The notes beneath the pieces are model-generated. The model had not been told where the DNA came from, ran no database searches, and saw only the letters and a list, made by a program, of their open reading frames with translations. 64,000 nt of DNA from Larus michahellis (taxonomy: Eukaryota; Chordata; Aves; Charadriiformes; Laridae), in the NCBI RefSeq assembly GCF_964199755.1, contig NC_133910.1, positions 10,238,711 to 10,302,710 of the forward strand, in the 5' to 3' direction. This document shows, one piece after another, positions 1 through 11,427 of the stretch. Each line of letters begins with the position of its first letter. The first letter of the stretch is position 1. The translations under genes and the position numbers were made by a program.

Positions 1-173
1 AGCCCATCAGTGTATCAGGTACAAATACGCTTTGTATGACAATGTAGCACACATCATGAGTGTTTCATCCTGTTCATGCTTACTACAGCAATGAAGATGC
101 AAAGAGATAAAACACCCGATTATCCCACTTTAAGAACAGAGAAGATAGTGAACGGTATCTTAATTTGTTACAG

Positions 174-258
174 ATTATGTCCCTTATGTCAATGCTGTTG
201 ACTCAAGATGGAGTGCCTATGGCTCAGATTCTCCTTCATCAGCACGTTATGCGGAACG
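174..258 (+). CDS. RC3H2: RC3H2 coding exon (sixth from the end)
   Basis: Acceptor TTGTTACAG at 165-173 and donor GTATGG at 259. It reads YVPYVNAVDSRWSAYGSDSP and then a Ser-rich run ending AER, with a split Asp codon at the start and a split Arg codon at the end. Confidence 0.92.
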
Positions 259-3200
259 GTATGGAGTTTTTTTCTCTTAAAAGCATTTTCCACAGCTTGC
301 TGTTCTTCAAAATCCTGCATGTGGGGGGAAAAGAATCTGTAACTATTAATAGACGGTCTTAATTTTAAAGATTTTTTTCCGATCCAGCATAAAGCCTTGG
401 AAAAACTACATTAAAACTTGTGTAGTCTTTAATACTTAATGCAGCTAGTAATACCCAATTACAAGCAACATATTCCTTGAGAGAACTAATCAAAGAATTG
501 GAGTCAGTACTCCCAAGCTGTCATGTTAGAATCTGCGATCTTGAGTAGTTTCCCTGAAGTTTTCTTGCCACATCTTACCCATATATAAAATAAAGATGTT
601 TGCTTCATGTAATGTCTTGGGGTATTGTGAGCCCCAGTGAAGATGAAGAGTGCTTTATCTTAGTCACACGGTTTCTGTCCAGAAGTCTATAACATCAACA
701 GACTAATGAAGTTTATGGGGCCTTTGATGTAGAGAACTTGTTTTTAATTCCTATTTTTGCCTTCTTTCTCTTAAAGGGACAGGTTCATAGTTACAGATTT
801 GTCTGGTCACAGAAAGCATTCCAGCACTGGAGATCTACTGAGTATTGAGTTACAGCAGGTAAGACCAGATATTATACCATGTGAGTTTTTTTTAATTTAA
901 AAAAAAAAAATTAGTAAAATGAACAGAAAACTGTACAATTGTCAAAATGATCAATAAGGGTTAACTAGATGCTAGTACTGCAGCACTTAGTATGATACAT
1001 AAAGACTGCTAATATGAGCTGTTCCATTGACATCAGTGAGGCCATTTTTGGGAGAAAGTGGTGGGCCTGATAAATGTCAGCAAATGCAGAACAAAATAAA
1101 TGCGGTGCATGAAAGGAATACATAGTTATCCATCTAGCAAAAGAACTGTTCTTTTTGTAAGCTGGTTTATTTTGCCATTTGACAACACGTGGTTTAAGTG
1201 TAGTTGTTGGTAATGGATATGTTTCTTTCCATAGGCCAAAAGTAACTCGTTATTACTTCAAAGAGAGGCGAATGCACTAGCCATGCAGCAGAAGTGGAAT
1301 TCTCTAGATGAAGGCAGTCGTCTTACCTTAAATCTTTTAAGCAAGGAAATTGATTTGAGGAATGGTGAGGTAAAGAAAGGGGTAATTGGGATGAAACAAA
1401 TCTTTGTGGTTTTTTGTATATGCATAAGTGCATGCATTTTAACTAAGAGTTAAAATTCTTAGTCCTAACATTCCCAAATATTTATAACACGTTTTGTGCA
1501 AGTTAAGTCACAGTTGTTGTTGCACCTAGTTATTTCCCTGAGATCAAGTAGGTGCACCTGCTATGCTGCTGCTCTAATCATCCATTTACAAAATTGGAAG
1601 AATGTGACAATCCATTTTCATGCAATCATTACTTTTAGTTCTATTTGTACGTGTTATAAATCTAAACATTCTTTCCATGGACTATATAGAAATTTCTACT
1701 TCAGTAGCTTTGTATCCTGTGCTGTCTATGCCCAAAGTTCTATTTATGTCTGAATAGCTCTTTTGTATTGTAGAAATATTGCGTCCTAGAAATGCATCTT
1801 CTGTCTTCACTTTAATACTTGAGTGTTGTGTCAAACAGGTGAAAAGCCAACTTGATATTTACAGAACATATGAATTCTTTTTTTAGACTGATTATACTGA
1901 AGATTGTGCAGACGCAAAGCCAGATCGAGACATTGAATTGGAGCTGTCAGCCCTTGATACAGATGAACCTGATGGGCAAGGTGAACAAATTGAAGTAAGT
2001 ACAAGACTCTGTGTGTCTAAAGAGGTCACTGGGTGCTTTCATTAGTTATTAAAAAACCTCTAAAATTTCTTTGTGAATTAGTAGATTAAGTTGACAGCAA
2101 AAGCCTTTTGGTTTTAGTCTTTGTAGTGATGTCAAACGTTTGCCTTATTTTAACACTAGGGGTCTCATACTTCTCATTCAGATACCTGGTGGTTGATATT
2201 ACTGACATTAAAGCCAGCTCACTGTTCTTTGTCATAGCTTTCAGCTTTTTGCTCTTTATCTTTTGATAGCATTAGTAATGATGGGGAGTCTGTTCCTTTC
2301 CCCTTCCCCTCCAGTATTGCAACTGTAGTTAGGAATGTTTTACATTGAAGCTTACATTTAAATGTGATTGTTTAATTTAAACTTTGTGCTCACCTGGTTC
2401 TAATAGTAAAGTCATTTAAATTATTTTAATCCAGTGTTGTTTTGTTTCCACTACTACTTCATTGTTTGTTTGTAATTCTGTGCATCTACCCCAGTTTCTT
2501 CTATTCTATTTCTTCCTTTGCTGTGCAGTCATAAAACATTCTGGTGTTCATTCCAGGCGTTGGGATCAATTGTCTTTTTTTTTTCTAAAGCATCATACAC
2601 TTAGATGAAAGGAAGGTTCTTATCTGGAACATATTCCATAATCCATTCCAGTACTGGCTACAGCTTCCGTTTGCCTGTGGTATGTGATGCAGTACTGTAG
2701 TACTAGCTGTGAATCGCCATTACATGAATGGAAGGACCTTTATCTTTAGCCTTTCCTCTATTCCTAGCTATTGAAACAGCCCACACTGGATTCATTGCCT
2801 CCTTTGTATCTCACCTGATAAACCATTTTTTAGCAACTGATGTTTTATACTACTGTTGTCATTCACTGCCATCTTTGAATAATTATTTTTTCCTTTTCCC
2901 TGTAGTAAAATGTGGTAGACATTCCAATAGTATGAAATAAAAATGAGGAGTCTTATGATGAGACTCCCATTTCCATCAGCTTTATGTAGTGGAACATGAT
3001 AGGAAAACTTGAAGCTGGTAGCGACAGTACTGATGGACATTTCTCCTTTTCCCCTGTAGGAGATTCTGGATATACAGCTAGGTATTAGTTCTCAAGATGA
3101 TCAGCTGCTCAATGGAACAACTGTAGAGAATGGGCACCCACTAAAGCAGCACCAGAAAGAATCTATGGAACAGAAGAGACAAAGTTTAGGTGAAGACCTT

Positions 3201-4020
3201 GTGATTCTGTGAGTGTTAGACAAAACAGCAGTGTCTGCCAGTATTAGACAAACAGCAGCATCAGAATAGTTGAAGCATGATTGTTTAAGGATGAACGACG
3301 TACCCACTCAGACTCGGATTAGACATCTGCATTGTGCACACATGGTGAAGTGAGAAGAACCTGTTCAGAAATAGAATTAGGTCACAAACATGAAAGTCAC
3401 AGGATGGTACCATTGTTCGTATGCATTGTTGTAATCGTATCTACTGAAATGTGTCACAGCTGTTAAAAATACCTTTCACATTCAGTAAGCAAAAAATGCA
3501 AAAGTATTTTTATAGATAACAGAAATTAAGGAAAACTTCAAACGGTTAAATGTCATACTGTTTGCACAAATCTCCATAGAGAGGTAGTTTTTAAAATACA
3601 CTATTTTAGGTTTCTATGTTCTGTAGTCTTTAATGTGTAATGCAGCCTTTGAAAATGAGGCAGACTGCATTTGACATCTTGAGCGTACCGTTCCATAGTA
3701 AGATGTTTAGCCTGTTGCTAAAAACGAGTTTATGTCAGTATTTATTTAATGCACACAATTCAGTTCCGGATACTTGTGCATGTACTTGTTTAATATTTGT
3801 GTAACTTATTTTTCTCCTCAGGGAGGAGCAGAAAACAATCCTGCCCGTAACTTCTTGCTTCAGTCAGCCGATCCCAACATCTGTTAGCAATGCAAGCTGC
3901 CTGCCCATCAGCACCGCAGTCAGTGGTGGCAGCCCCAGTTTGAAAACTGCTCACATTATGTCTGAGGATAAAAATGACTTTTTAAAGCCTGTTGCAAATG
4001 GCAGGATGGTTAACAGCTGA
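174..4020 (+). CDS. RC3H2: RC3H2 (Roquin-2), C-terminal part, six coding exons
   Basis: Roquin-2 is a cytoplasmic RNA-binding RING/CCCH protein that recognises stem-loop decay elements in 3' UTRs and recruits the deadenylation machinery. Only the last ~252 residues are here; the RING, ROQ and zinc-finger regions lie upstream of the window. Coding exons are 174-258, 777-858, 1235-1369, 1887-1994, 3060-3208 and 3822-4020, all with GT-AG borders and compatible phases, ending in TGA. The translation matches the human C-terminus closely, for example RFIVTDLSGHRKH, LLLQREANALAMQQKWNSL, DIELELSALDTDEPDGQ, EILDIQLGISSQDDQLLNG and SEDKNDFLKPVANG. This tail is low-complexity and probably disordered, with no catalytic motif. 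The paralogue RC3H1 is excluded by these tail matches. Introns (259-776, 859-1234, 1370-1886, 1995-3059, 3209-3821) show nothing else recognisable. Confidence 0.95.
777..858 (+). CDS. RC3H2: RC3H2 coding exon (fifth from the end)
   Basis: Acceptor CTTAAAG and donor GTAAGA. It encodes DRFIVTDLSGHRKHSSTGDL followed by LSIELQQ, in phase with both neighbours. Confidence 0.93.
1235..1369 (+). CDS. RC3H2: RC3H2 coding exon (fourth from the end)
   Basis: Acceptor TTTCCATAG and donor GTAAAG; exactly 45 codons. It encodes a conserved charged segment (AKSNSLLLQREANALAMQQK and onward), which is helical or coiled-coil-like in composition. Confidence 0.94.
1887..1994 (+). CDS. RC3H2: RC3H2 coding exon (third from the end)
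   Basis: Acceptor TTTTTTTAG and donor GTAAGT; exactly 36 codons. It is a strongly acidic segment containing TDYTEDCADAKPDRDIELEL. Confidence 0.94.
3060..3208 (+). CDS. RC3H2: RC3H2 coding exon (penultimate)
   Basis: Acceptor CCCCTGTAG and donor GTGAGT. It encodes EILDIQLGISSQDDQLLNG through LGEDLVI, with a Leu codon split across the junction (CT|G). If the intron were retained, the donor itself supplies an immediate in-frame TGA. Confidence 0.94.
3822..4020 (+). CDS. RC3H2: RC3H2 terminal coding exon
   Basis: Acceptor TTTCTCCTCAG. It encodes EEQKTILPVTSCFSQP through NGRMVNS and ends in TGA at 4018-4020. The last residues match human Roquin-2 almost exactly. Confidence 0.95.
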
Positions 4021-5434
4021 AAGGCATTCATCTTTCCAGCTTGTGACCACACCATGGAAGCATTTACACTAGCTTTTTATATATATAATATATATTATAT
4101 AATGTATATTTTTTTTAAAAAAAATAATATTGGGGTCATGCATTTCCTGTGGACTCTTTGATACTTCAAGCCCCTCTCGCATTAGCATTCTGAAGAAAAA
4201 AAAAACTTACTTTACTAGAGTAAGGCGTTCACTTTCCACAAATGAATGGAATTTGGACATTGTTTTACTTAAGCTTAAAGCAGCTTTTTATGAGTTTGTA
4301 GCAATCCGGTGCGGTATCTGAGCCATTCTTGTTTAAAATGGCTTCTGTAGAAAACTAACAACTCAGTTATTTAAACTAGCAGGATCCTACGATGATACAT
4401 CTAGTGAAAGGAAGACTAACTTATTTGTCTCTATTTTGTTTCATGAGAGAAGAACTTGTGTCTTGTTGCAGCTGCTTTTTCTTTAGTTGTGGAACTTTGC
4501 ATGGAGTATTGTTTCCTGTTTGAAGACTGAGAGGTGGAGATTTGGACTTGAGACTTTTACAGGGTTAACACACCATTAGCTTTGCACTGCTGCGTTACTT
4601 GCAGGTCTGTGGTGCAGTGCTTTGCTGCAGCTTTTTGTTTCCGGATTTTTCCCCCTGCCAATTTCTGCTTTAGTACTGTAGATACACATACACAGGCGAC
4701 TTGTCCAAGTAAAGTTATCAGAAGTAAACCAAGTGCCTAAGTCCTCCAGCTAATGTACTAGGTATTGATTTCCCCAAGTCAGATGTGAAACAATTTTCAA
4801 CCATTTTGAGAGGTTATGCACTAATGCAACAGCAATTTTGGGTTTTGGGTGGCTTTTTCTTTTTTTTTTTAATTAATGGTTCTCAACTTGGAGATTATAG
4901 AATTCAGATGACTTGGCAAAAAGTATCAGGTGCTCTTGGCTTTCCTTTGAAAACCCTGTATGTAGTGTTTGCACTGACTAACAAGATGGTATTGCTGTTT
5001 GTACTGTTTTGTTTTTAATTTAATCTAAATATTGGGAATTTAAGGCGGTTGTATTACCTTTGTTAAATGTTGTTAATCATGATTTTGTATTCAGGTTTAA
5101 TTTTTGCTTGTTCAGTGGCAACTTATTTTCAAAGACCTTGAAAATACATTAATATAGCATTATCTGACCTTCAGAGTACTGAAAAGTGTATGAATTTATG
5201 CCCTGTTAAGATGTGACTGAGAATCATGTTATACGTGTCAACTGAAAATTGGTTTTCATAAATACACATGAACTAGAGCCCTGGGCATATTTTTTTTGAG
5301 AAGCTTAAAAATCCACTTTTTTTTTTTAAAAAAAAAAAAAAGCAGGACTCTCCCTCCTGATGATTGCTGTCTTCTTGTTTGTCCTCTTACTTTTCTTTGT
5401 GACAAGTTTTACGGTTTTTTTTTATGTTTTTATT

Positions 5435-5449
5435 AACTTCTGTGAAGTT
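5435..5449 (+). promoter_or_regulatory. Constitutive decay element (CDE) stem-loop in the RC3H2 3' UTR
   Basis: AACTTCTGTGAAGTT forms a six-base-pair perfect stem closing a UGU triloop, with a possible extra U-G pair outside. The core TTCTGTGAA fits the published Roquin CDE consensus UUCYRYGAA with its pyrimidine-purine-pyrimidine loop. The gene carrying it encodes a Roquin protein, so self-binding is an attractive inference. Function has not been shown from sequence. Confidence 0.7.
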
Positions 5450-5743
5450 GTTTACTCTGAAAATTGTACTGGAATATTTTAAGCCAAGCTGATCTTTCAC
5501 CAGGTGTACTGCATGTAAGGGCTTTTCCTGCTAGCAAAATGCTTAAAGAGGATCATGTTACTGGTCGTCTGAGTTGTTATTTTACAAAATCACAGCTATG
5601 TGGTCGGGTAAGATTTTGATAACTGTTTTGTGCACGCTTCTGGGGGGTGGGGGTTGGCATTTCCCTGAGGGTTACCGATTAGACTAAGTAAATATTGGTG
5701 TTTGGTATCTCTCCTAATGAACCTGTCCATGAAATAATTATGT

Positions 5744-5751
5744 TGTAAATA
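5744..5751 (+). promoter_or_regulatory. Pumilio-type element in the RC3H2 3' UTR
   Basis: TGTAAATA is an exact match to the PUM1/PUM2 octamer. A second copy lies at 6085-6092, about 340 nt downstream. Presence is certain, use is inferred. Confidence 0.45.
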
Positions 5752-6084
5752 TACCTGAAAATCCAAGGGTTAGTTTTGATATTCTGGTGTCAGTATGGAA
5801 GATCTTACACATCTATTTAATACTCAACTGTAAAGGAATGTATGTAGAAAACCAGTCAAGTAGTCTTCTCTTAGTTTCCTTTGGCTGTTGCTGTACCTTC
5901 CTATAGCCAGCGCCACCTCATAGCTAGGGTTAGACTGACGCTTTGTTTCACTCGCAACTTGAAGTGAATGGACACAAGAACCAGACCACCTTTGTCACCT
6001 TAACTTATTTCCTATTGATGTTAACTTTAACTTAGAATGTTAGACATAAATATGATTGTTGTATATTTTATACCAAGACCATTC

Positions 6085-6092
6085 TGTAAATA
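6085..6092 (+). promoter_or_regulatory. Second Pumilio-type element in the RC3H2 3' UTR
   Basis: A second exact TGTAAATA in the same AT-rich 3' UTR. Confidence 0.4.
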
Positions 6093-8811
6093 TGAATTTA
6101 TATTACTTTTGAAATGCTTCTGAGATACTATTATTTGCTGTACAATGTAATTCCAAAACAGATATGCAAACAAGTATGTCTCTTTCATGGATATTTAAAC
6201 AGTGAGATCTTCCATGTTGAAGGTGATGTAATTTTTTTAAAAGATTTTTAAATTTTAAATTGCTATTTTGTTACAAAAATAGAGAAAATATAAAGGTTTG
6301 AGAAGTCCTTATTTGCCCTCAGGGAAAGAGCCCTCTGTGCACCAGAACTCCACAGAACATCTTCAGCATGATCTGAGGGTGAATATATACTACATAAATT
6401 GATTGTGTATTTACCTTAACGTTTTAATTTTAAAATTGCGATTTTAAAAACTTGGTTGTGCTCTGCTGGAGGGGGATTGGGATAAGCTGCTTACACACAT
6501 TTGCCTGTTCGTCCAGTGAAATTACATAAGCCTAACATATTCCTGCCAACCATATTGGCGTATTTAAGAACAAATGTATCTATAGCCTCTTCTCTGCAGC
6601 AGGAGGTCCCGTGATATAGCAGTTCTCTAGGATGACCATACACTTCATATGGAAAGTTGGTTCTTAACTGAGGCTAGGTTTTTTTAGTTGAATTTTTAAT
6701 ATATAGAATGACAGGCAAAAGACTTATTTGGGGGTTTTAACAGCATGCCAGCTTTGTCTTACGGTTTTAAGACTGACTGTGTGGCTTTTGCCATGAAATT
6801 ATGCCCTCCAGTGCCCTGACAGGAGAAGCTACAGGTGGGAACCTACTTCTGGCTTCCTCCTTTGGTGAAGTTTCAGCCCTTGACCTATAAAAACAAGTAT
6901 GTATTCATTTGTCTAGTTGCAAATCAGGTGCCTTTGGGCTATGGAAGGGCTTATTTTCTGACACTGAGATGTAGTGACTAATCTTTGTGTGTTAATAGCA
7001 GTGATTTCCATTTAGGTTTTGGCCTAACTTACCTGTGCTGTCAGAAAAAAGGCCCGTAGCAGATTGGAGAAAGAGATTGGCTCTTTTGCTTTGCTTGGAC
7101 AAGCATTTTGGGTTGTTTTGGTTTGGTGTTTTTGGTTTTCTTTTTTTTTTTTTCCCCCCCGCTAGGGGTACAGCAGGGATTTCACATGCAAGAGATACAG
7201 GAATTATTAGCATCTAAGTTAATTGTGTTGCCTCACTGCCTGGATTCATTCCTTGGTTTGCCTCATTTCCCAGATAGGTCTTAATAGAGACTAATGCTTG
7301 TGCTGGGAGAATGCTTGTGTGAGAAAGGAATTATCTGTACATTCTTAACATACAGCAGAGTGATTGCCCTGCTACTGATATTTTGTTCCTGTAAACAGGT
7401 GACAAGAAATGAATCTTAGTGTTTATGCAGATTTTGCATTGTAGAATGTATACTAGACCCTTCAAAGGAAAGGTTAGACTCTTTGCAAAGCAAACTGGCG
7501 TTGGTTCTTGGTACTCTAGTACAGGGACACTAAAGTTTGACATTTGATGTAGGAAAAAAAGAAAAGTTGTACACAGCTGATTATATTAAATAAGCTCTTA
7601 ATTGCTCTTTGTAGAAGTCTAATTTGGAAGGTTTTAGTGCTTTAACACAACTGAAATTTTAATTTATCCTGTACTCAAGAGCTGAATGCTGTTCTTGTAT
7701 AATAGTGTACCAGGCTGGATGAGGTACAAAATAATGCACAGTGGTCAGAAACAGCTGAGGAAATAACGCTTAAAATAACTTGATCTAAACTCAGAATAGT
7801 TCCAAACATTGTTTTTGTTTTCTTTTTTAAAGCACGAGTTGTCAAGTTGTACCTGTTGCTGTACATAAACACTGTATACCAGCAGCTCCTTGATCATATT
7901 TGTGAACAGACTTTTCATTATTATTAGACTGTTATTAAAGGAAGATGTTGAATTTGAGAGTGTAACAAAATGAGAAATGATCAGATTATCTATAGTATGT
8001 AAAAGTCCATTCTTTATGTTGTGGTTTAATCCCTTTGTTAGGAAATTCCCTCTCATTGAGGGACCTCTTCTGCAAGCAGAACACAATAAATGTGCTTTTT
8101 TTAAATGACCCATTTTCCAGTATAAATGAACAGCTGACTCTGGCAGTAGTCATGGCCGTGTATCTCTTTGCTGGCAAGGGAGCACAACAAGAAAAAATCA
8201 AAGCGACTGTCAGTGATGAAATGACACAAATCTGAATAATCAAAATGACCGATACCCAAACGTACTACTCCACCCCGTTATTTGAGAAGGATGCTTGTGG
8301 GAGCTTTTAATCACTCAAGACTTTGCTGTAAAAGCTGAAATAAAACAGAGCCTGGCTGCATTTATTACTGCCGAAAGCCAAGGTCATTTGCACATAGCCC
8401 ATCGATTTATCCAGAGTAGATCTCAGTTAATCCAAGGCATGGAAATGCATGCATTTTCTTAGCTGGGCAAACAAGTACATTATACAGTAGTTGTGATACA
8501 ACACACGTGGCTTTTATTTGTACTGCACATACCCACTGTACAGCCACTCAGAAGTATTGTGGTTAGCTTGCAGCATCTGCTGTCCGCATTTATACTGTTT
8601 ACTGCGTATTCTTTTCCCTGGAAGTTTTAAAAGAAAATTTTTTTTTCTTGTTGCATTGATTACATTTTATAAATTTGCTTAGCTGGAAAGTTTGGGAAAA
8701 GAGGCCTGTTTGTCAATTGTACAACCGATTGTGAAGCTCTAGTGTGAATATTTTTACGTCTGTATTAGACATTTTCTTTGCAAATCTATTGTTCGATTGA
8801 AATGTAAATGA

Positions 8812-8817
8812 AATAAA
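8812..8817 (+). terminator. RC3H2 poly(A) signal
   Basis: AATAAA near the end of the AT-rich 3' UTR. A further cluster of overlapping AATAAA motifs at about 8931-8939 and a last one at 9184-9189, just before the PDCL CpG island, are alternatives. Confidence 0.55.
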
Positions 8818-9183
8818 AGATGGTGTACACCCATCATGTATAAAGCAGGCACCATCGCTACGATGGATTTAATGCTCATTTTTATGGCGCATTCTCAGCT
8901 TCTATTTAAAACTATAATTTAAAAAAAAAAATAAATAAAAAATCTGTAAAAATGAAATGGGGATATATGGGGGAGTAAATTCTATTCCGTTTTATCTGGG
9001 TTTGGAGTCCCGATGGTCTGTTTCCCGTGGTGGTAGAGGTAGGGCCCGGCCGCCCCGTGTTTGCTGTAGCGCTGCGTGAGGAGGTTTTGGCTGTGGCTGG
9101 TCACGGATAGAGCATCCTGGTTTTCGGTGTTTGAGAGACTTGATGGAAGAAGTTTGCAGTATTGACATGTATTTGCATGCACG

Positions 9184-9189
9184 AATAAA
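9184..9189 (+). terminator. Distal AATAAA before the PDCL CpG island
   Basis: AATAAA followed within about 45 nt by a GT/G-rich run (9226-9252), the usual layout of a cleavage site. It may be the most distal RC3H2 end, which would leave almost no spacer before PDCL. Confidence 0.4.
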
Positions 9190-9225
9190 AATTATTTGTC
9201 CACCTTAAATGACTCTTTGCCTTCA

Positions 9226-9640
9226 AAGCGCGGTGAGGGGGGTGGGGGGGTGACTGTCTCCTCCCCGTCCCCTCAGGCCGCCTCCTTCCCGCCTCCTCGC
9301 CGTCCCCTCAGACCGCCTCCTTCCCGCCCTGCCCCGCGCCGGCAGGGGCGGCCCCGGAAGGCGGCGGCAGCAGCGGGTGAGGCGGTGGCGGCGGGGCCGG
9401 GGTCCGGTGGGGCGGTCAGCCCGGGGATGGCCGCTGGGGGCCGGCCGCCCCCGTCCCCTGCAGCGGGCCGGGCTGGCCCGGGACGGAGCGCGGCTCCCCG
9501 GGGTGGGCTGAGGTGCGGCGGGGGAGGCGGCGCGGCCCGGATCGGGGCGGGGGGCTCGGCCGAGCTGCGGGCGGACCTTCGGAGCACTCGCCCTTTTCTG
9601 CGGAAACCAGACCGTTTTGCGTCCTGCCTTTGCCTCGGCC
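9226..9640 (+). promoter_or_regulatory. PDCL: CpG-island promoter and probable noncoding first exon of PDCL
   Basis: A sharp switch from AT-rich 3' UTR to very GC- and CpG-rich sequence, including GCGG repeats and GC boxes. It lies directly upstream of PDCL, which has a 5' UTR intron ending at 11252. AGCGG|GTGAGG near 9375 is a plausible donor for a noncoding first exon. The transcription start is not determined. Long ORFs on both strands here are composition shadows. Confidence 0.65.
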
Positions 9641-11258
9641 AGAGGCCCTGGCCGAGGATCCGCGTTTATAAAAACGTACGATTTGCGGTGCCTTTTGCGC
9701 GTCGCCCCGCGGTGCTCTGGGCTGTGATCTCGGTAATCACGGGCCATCTGCCACCCCCCGGTAATCCGCTTAATCTGCGTTTTACTGCTGCAGAGCCTGC
9801 TACCGGCTGGCGGAAAAACTAAAAGCCCTACTTTATCCATACAGTGCTCAGGTGTCTCTGTCAAATATACATTAATAGGGCTGACTTGTAGAGTTCCGCA
9901 GTATTAAGTGAGAGCCCAAATCAACGGATTTGATTGAAATGGCTTTTTTTTTTTTTACTTGAAATTTTGTGGACATTTCAATGTAGTTTGTGCATCACAG
10001 GTCCACAACCGCATGTCTGCCCTTAGTGGCAGTCCTTTCTCTGCCCCTCACCCAGCAAAGAAGAGTAATTCTCGGGCGTTTTACACCGCCGTGGGGATGA
10101 GATCCCACCAGCAGCTCTTTTAGAGGTTGTGGTGGAAGGAGTCAGAGGAGAGAGACCCCCAGGCTCCTAACGTGCCCCATGGTTCCTCGGCTTTCCATCA
10201 CTTGGAAACATCTTTCTGTTCTCCTGATGCGCGAGGCTTACAAAGTCCGTAAACACTGATGCTGTCAGTAGCTGTAGAGGGTGGATTCTGCTACTGTTAA
10301 CTTCTATTTAGCAGAAGGTATTTTGGGTTAAAAAATGTTTAACTTGGGAAAAGTGAGGATTCTTAGGATAGCTGCAATCACTTTATCAGTGTGTCAGCAT
10401 CTAATTTCGGTGTTGTCCATGCAAACAGGATGCTGTTGAGCTCTGTGAATATGACCGATGTGAACAGTGAACAGAAGAAAAGATGACAGACATGAAGATC
10501 TTGCTTTTGATGTATTATTTCTTTGCCTGGAAGTGTTGTTTATGAAACTAGCACTGACCGCACTGAACATTTGTATATTCTGTTTCAATACTCAGTATGT
10601 TTTCTGTGTTTGAGAATAATCTTTTTTATTAAACAGCAAAGGTGGTTAGATTTCCTTTAAACTGTTTTCCTTGCATGTGTTATGTTATTTAAACGTGACG
10701 GATTTCTGCAAAAGTTTTTTGAGATTGCCTTCGACAATTTGAATTGATGTTCTTCCAGGTTTTGATAGAAGCTTGCCTCTGAAAGACTGGAAAGGAATAA
10801 AGGTCAGCACATTTTAATTTAATTAATTACGTTGATAATTCTTCAGCTCAAACAAATAAAAATAATGCAAATAATACTGGAAATTTAAATTTCAATAACT
10901 GGGAAATCAACCTTGTGGAGCTATCTGAGTGAGGCTGATAAGACTCATGAATCACGGTTAGAAAATTCATTCTCCATGAATGAGAACACACATTAAGTGT
11001 TTCTGCACGAGTGAGCTTCAAAGCAGTTCTGTTCATAAAGGTTTTTAACTTAAGTGAGTTTGAAATTGTGACTAAGAATTAACTCATGTGACTGACTGCA
11101 CTGTAGGCTGTTTGATACTGGGCTGTAAACTGTTCTTATGTGGCTAAAAAACTGCTCTAAGGAATTAAAGGACCATCATTATGCATTTGAAGTGGTGTCT
11201 CGCGATGCGTATTTGAATAAGAGATACATTCTCCATTTTGTTTAGTTTTTAGAACATA

Positions 11259-11427
11259 ATGACGGCTTTGGATGATAAACTGCTTGGTGAGAAGCTGCAG
11301 TATTATTACAGCAGTAGTGAGGGTGAGGATGAAGACAGTGAGAAAGAAGATAAAGAAGGGGAGAGCACCGTTCCTGAAAGCGTTGGGGAAGTAGAGCTCA
11401 GCAGCGATGGCAGTGCAGTCAACACAG
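11259..11427 (+). CDS. PDCL: PDCL coding exon 1
   Basis: Encodes residues 1-56, the N-terminal conserved segment and acidic Ser-rich stretch. Donor GTATCG. The exon begins upstream at 11253. Confidence 0.95.

Larger units (their letters stand above)
4021..8940 (+). other. RC3H2: RC3H2 3' UTR (about 4.8 kb)
   Basis: This AT-rich stretch after the RC3H2 stop has no ORF with protein-like content. It runs to clustered poly(A) signals at 8812-8817 and about 8931-8939. It contains a (TA)-rich segment (about 4078-4108), T and A runs at 4858-4870 and 5317-5341, two Pumilio-type TGTAAATA elements (5744-5751 and 6085-6092), and a Roquin-type decay hairpin (5435-5449). The extent is inferred from the absence of other exons plus the poly(A) signals; earlier AATAAA sites (about 8085 and 8339) could give shorter isoforms. 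Confidence 0.75.

Noticed and set aside
9196-9864. Two opposing ORFs of over 200 codons in the PDCL CpG island
   Set aside because: Mutually overlapping, Pro/Arg/Gly-rich, and explained by composition.
10966-10984. A second decay-element-like hairpin (ATTCAT...ATGAAT)
   Set aside because: It lies in the PDCL 5' UTR intron and its loop does not fit the triloop consensus.
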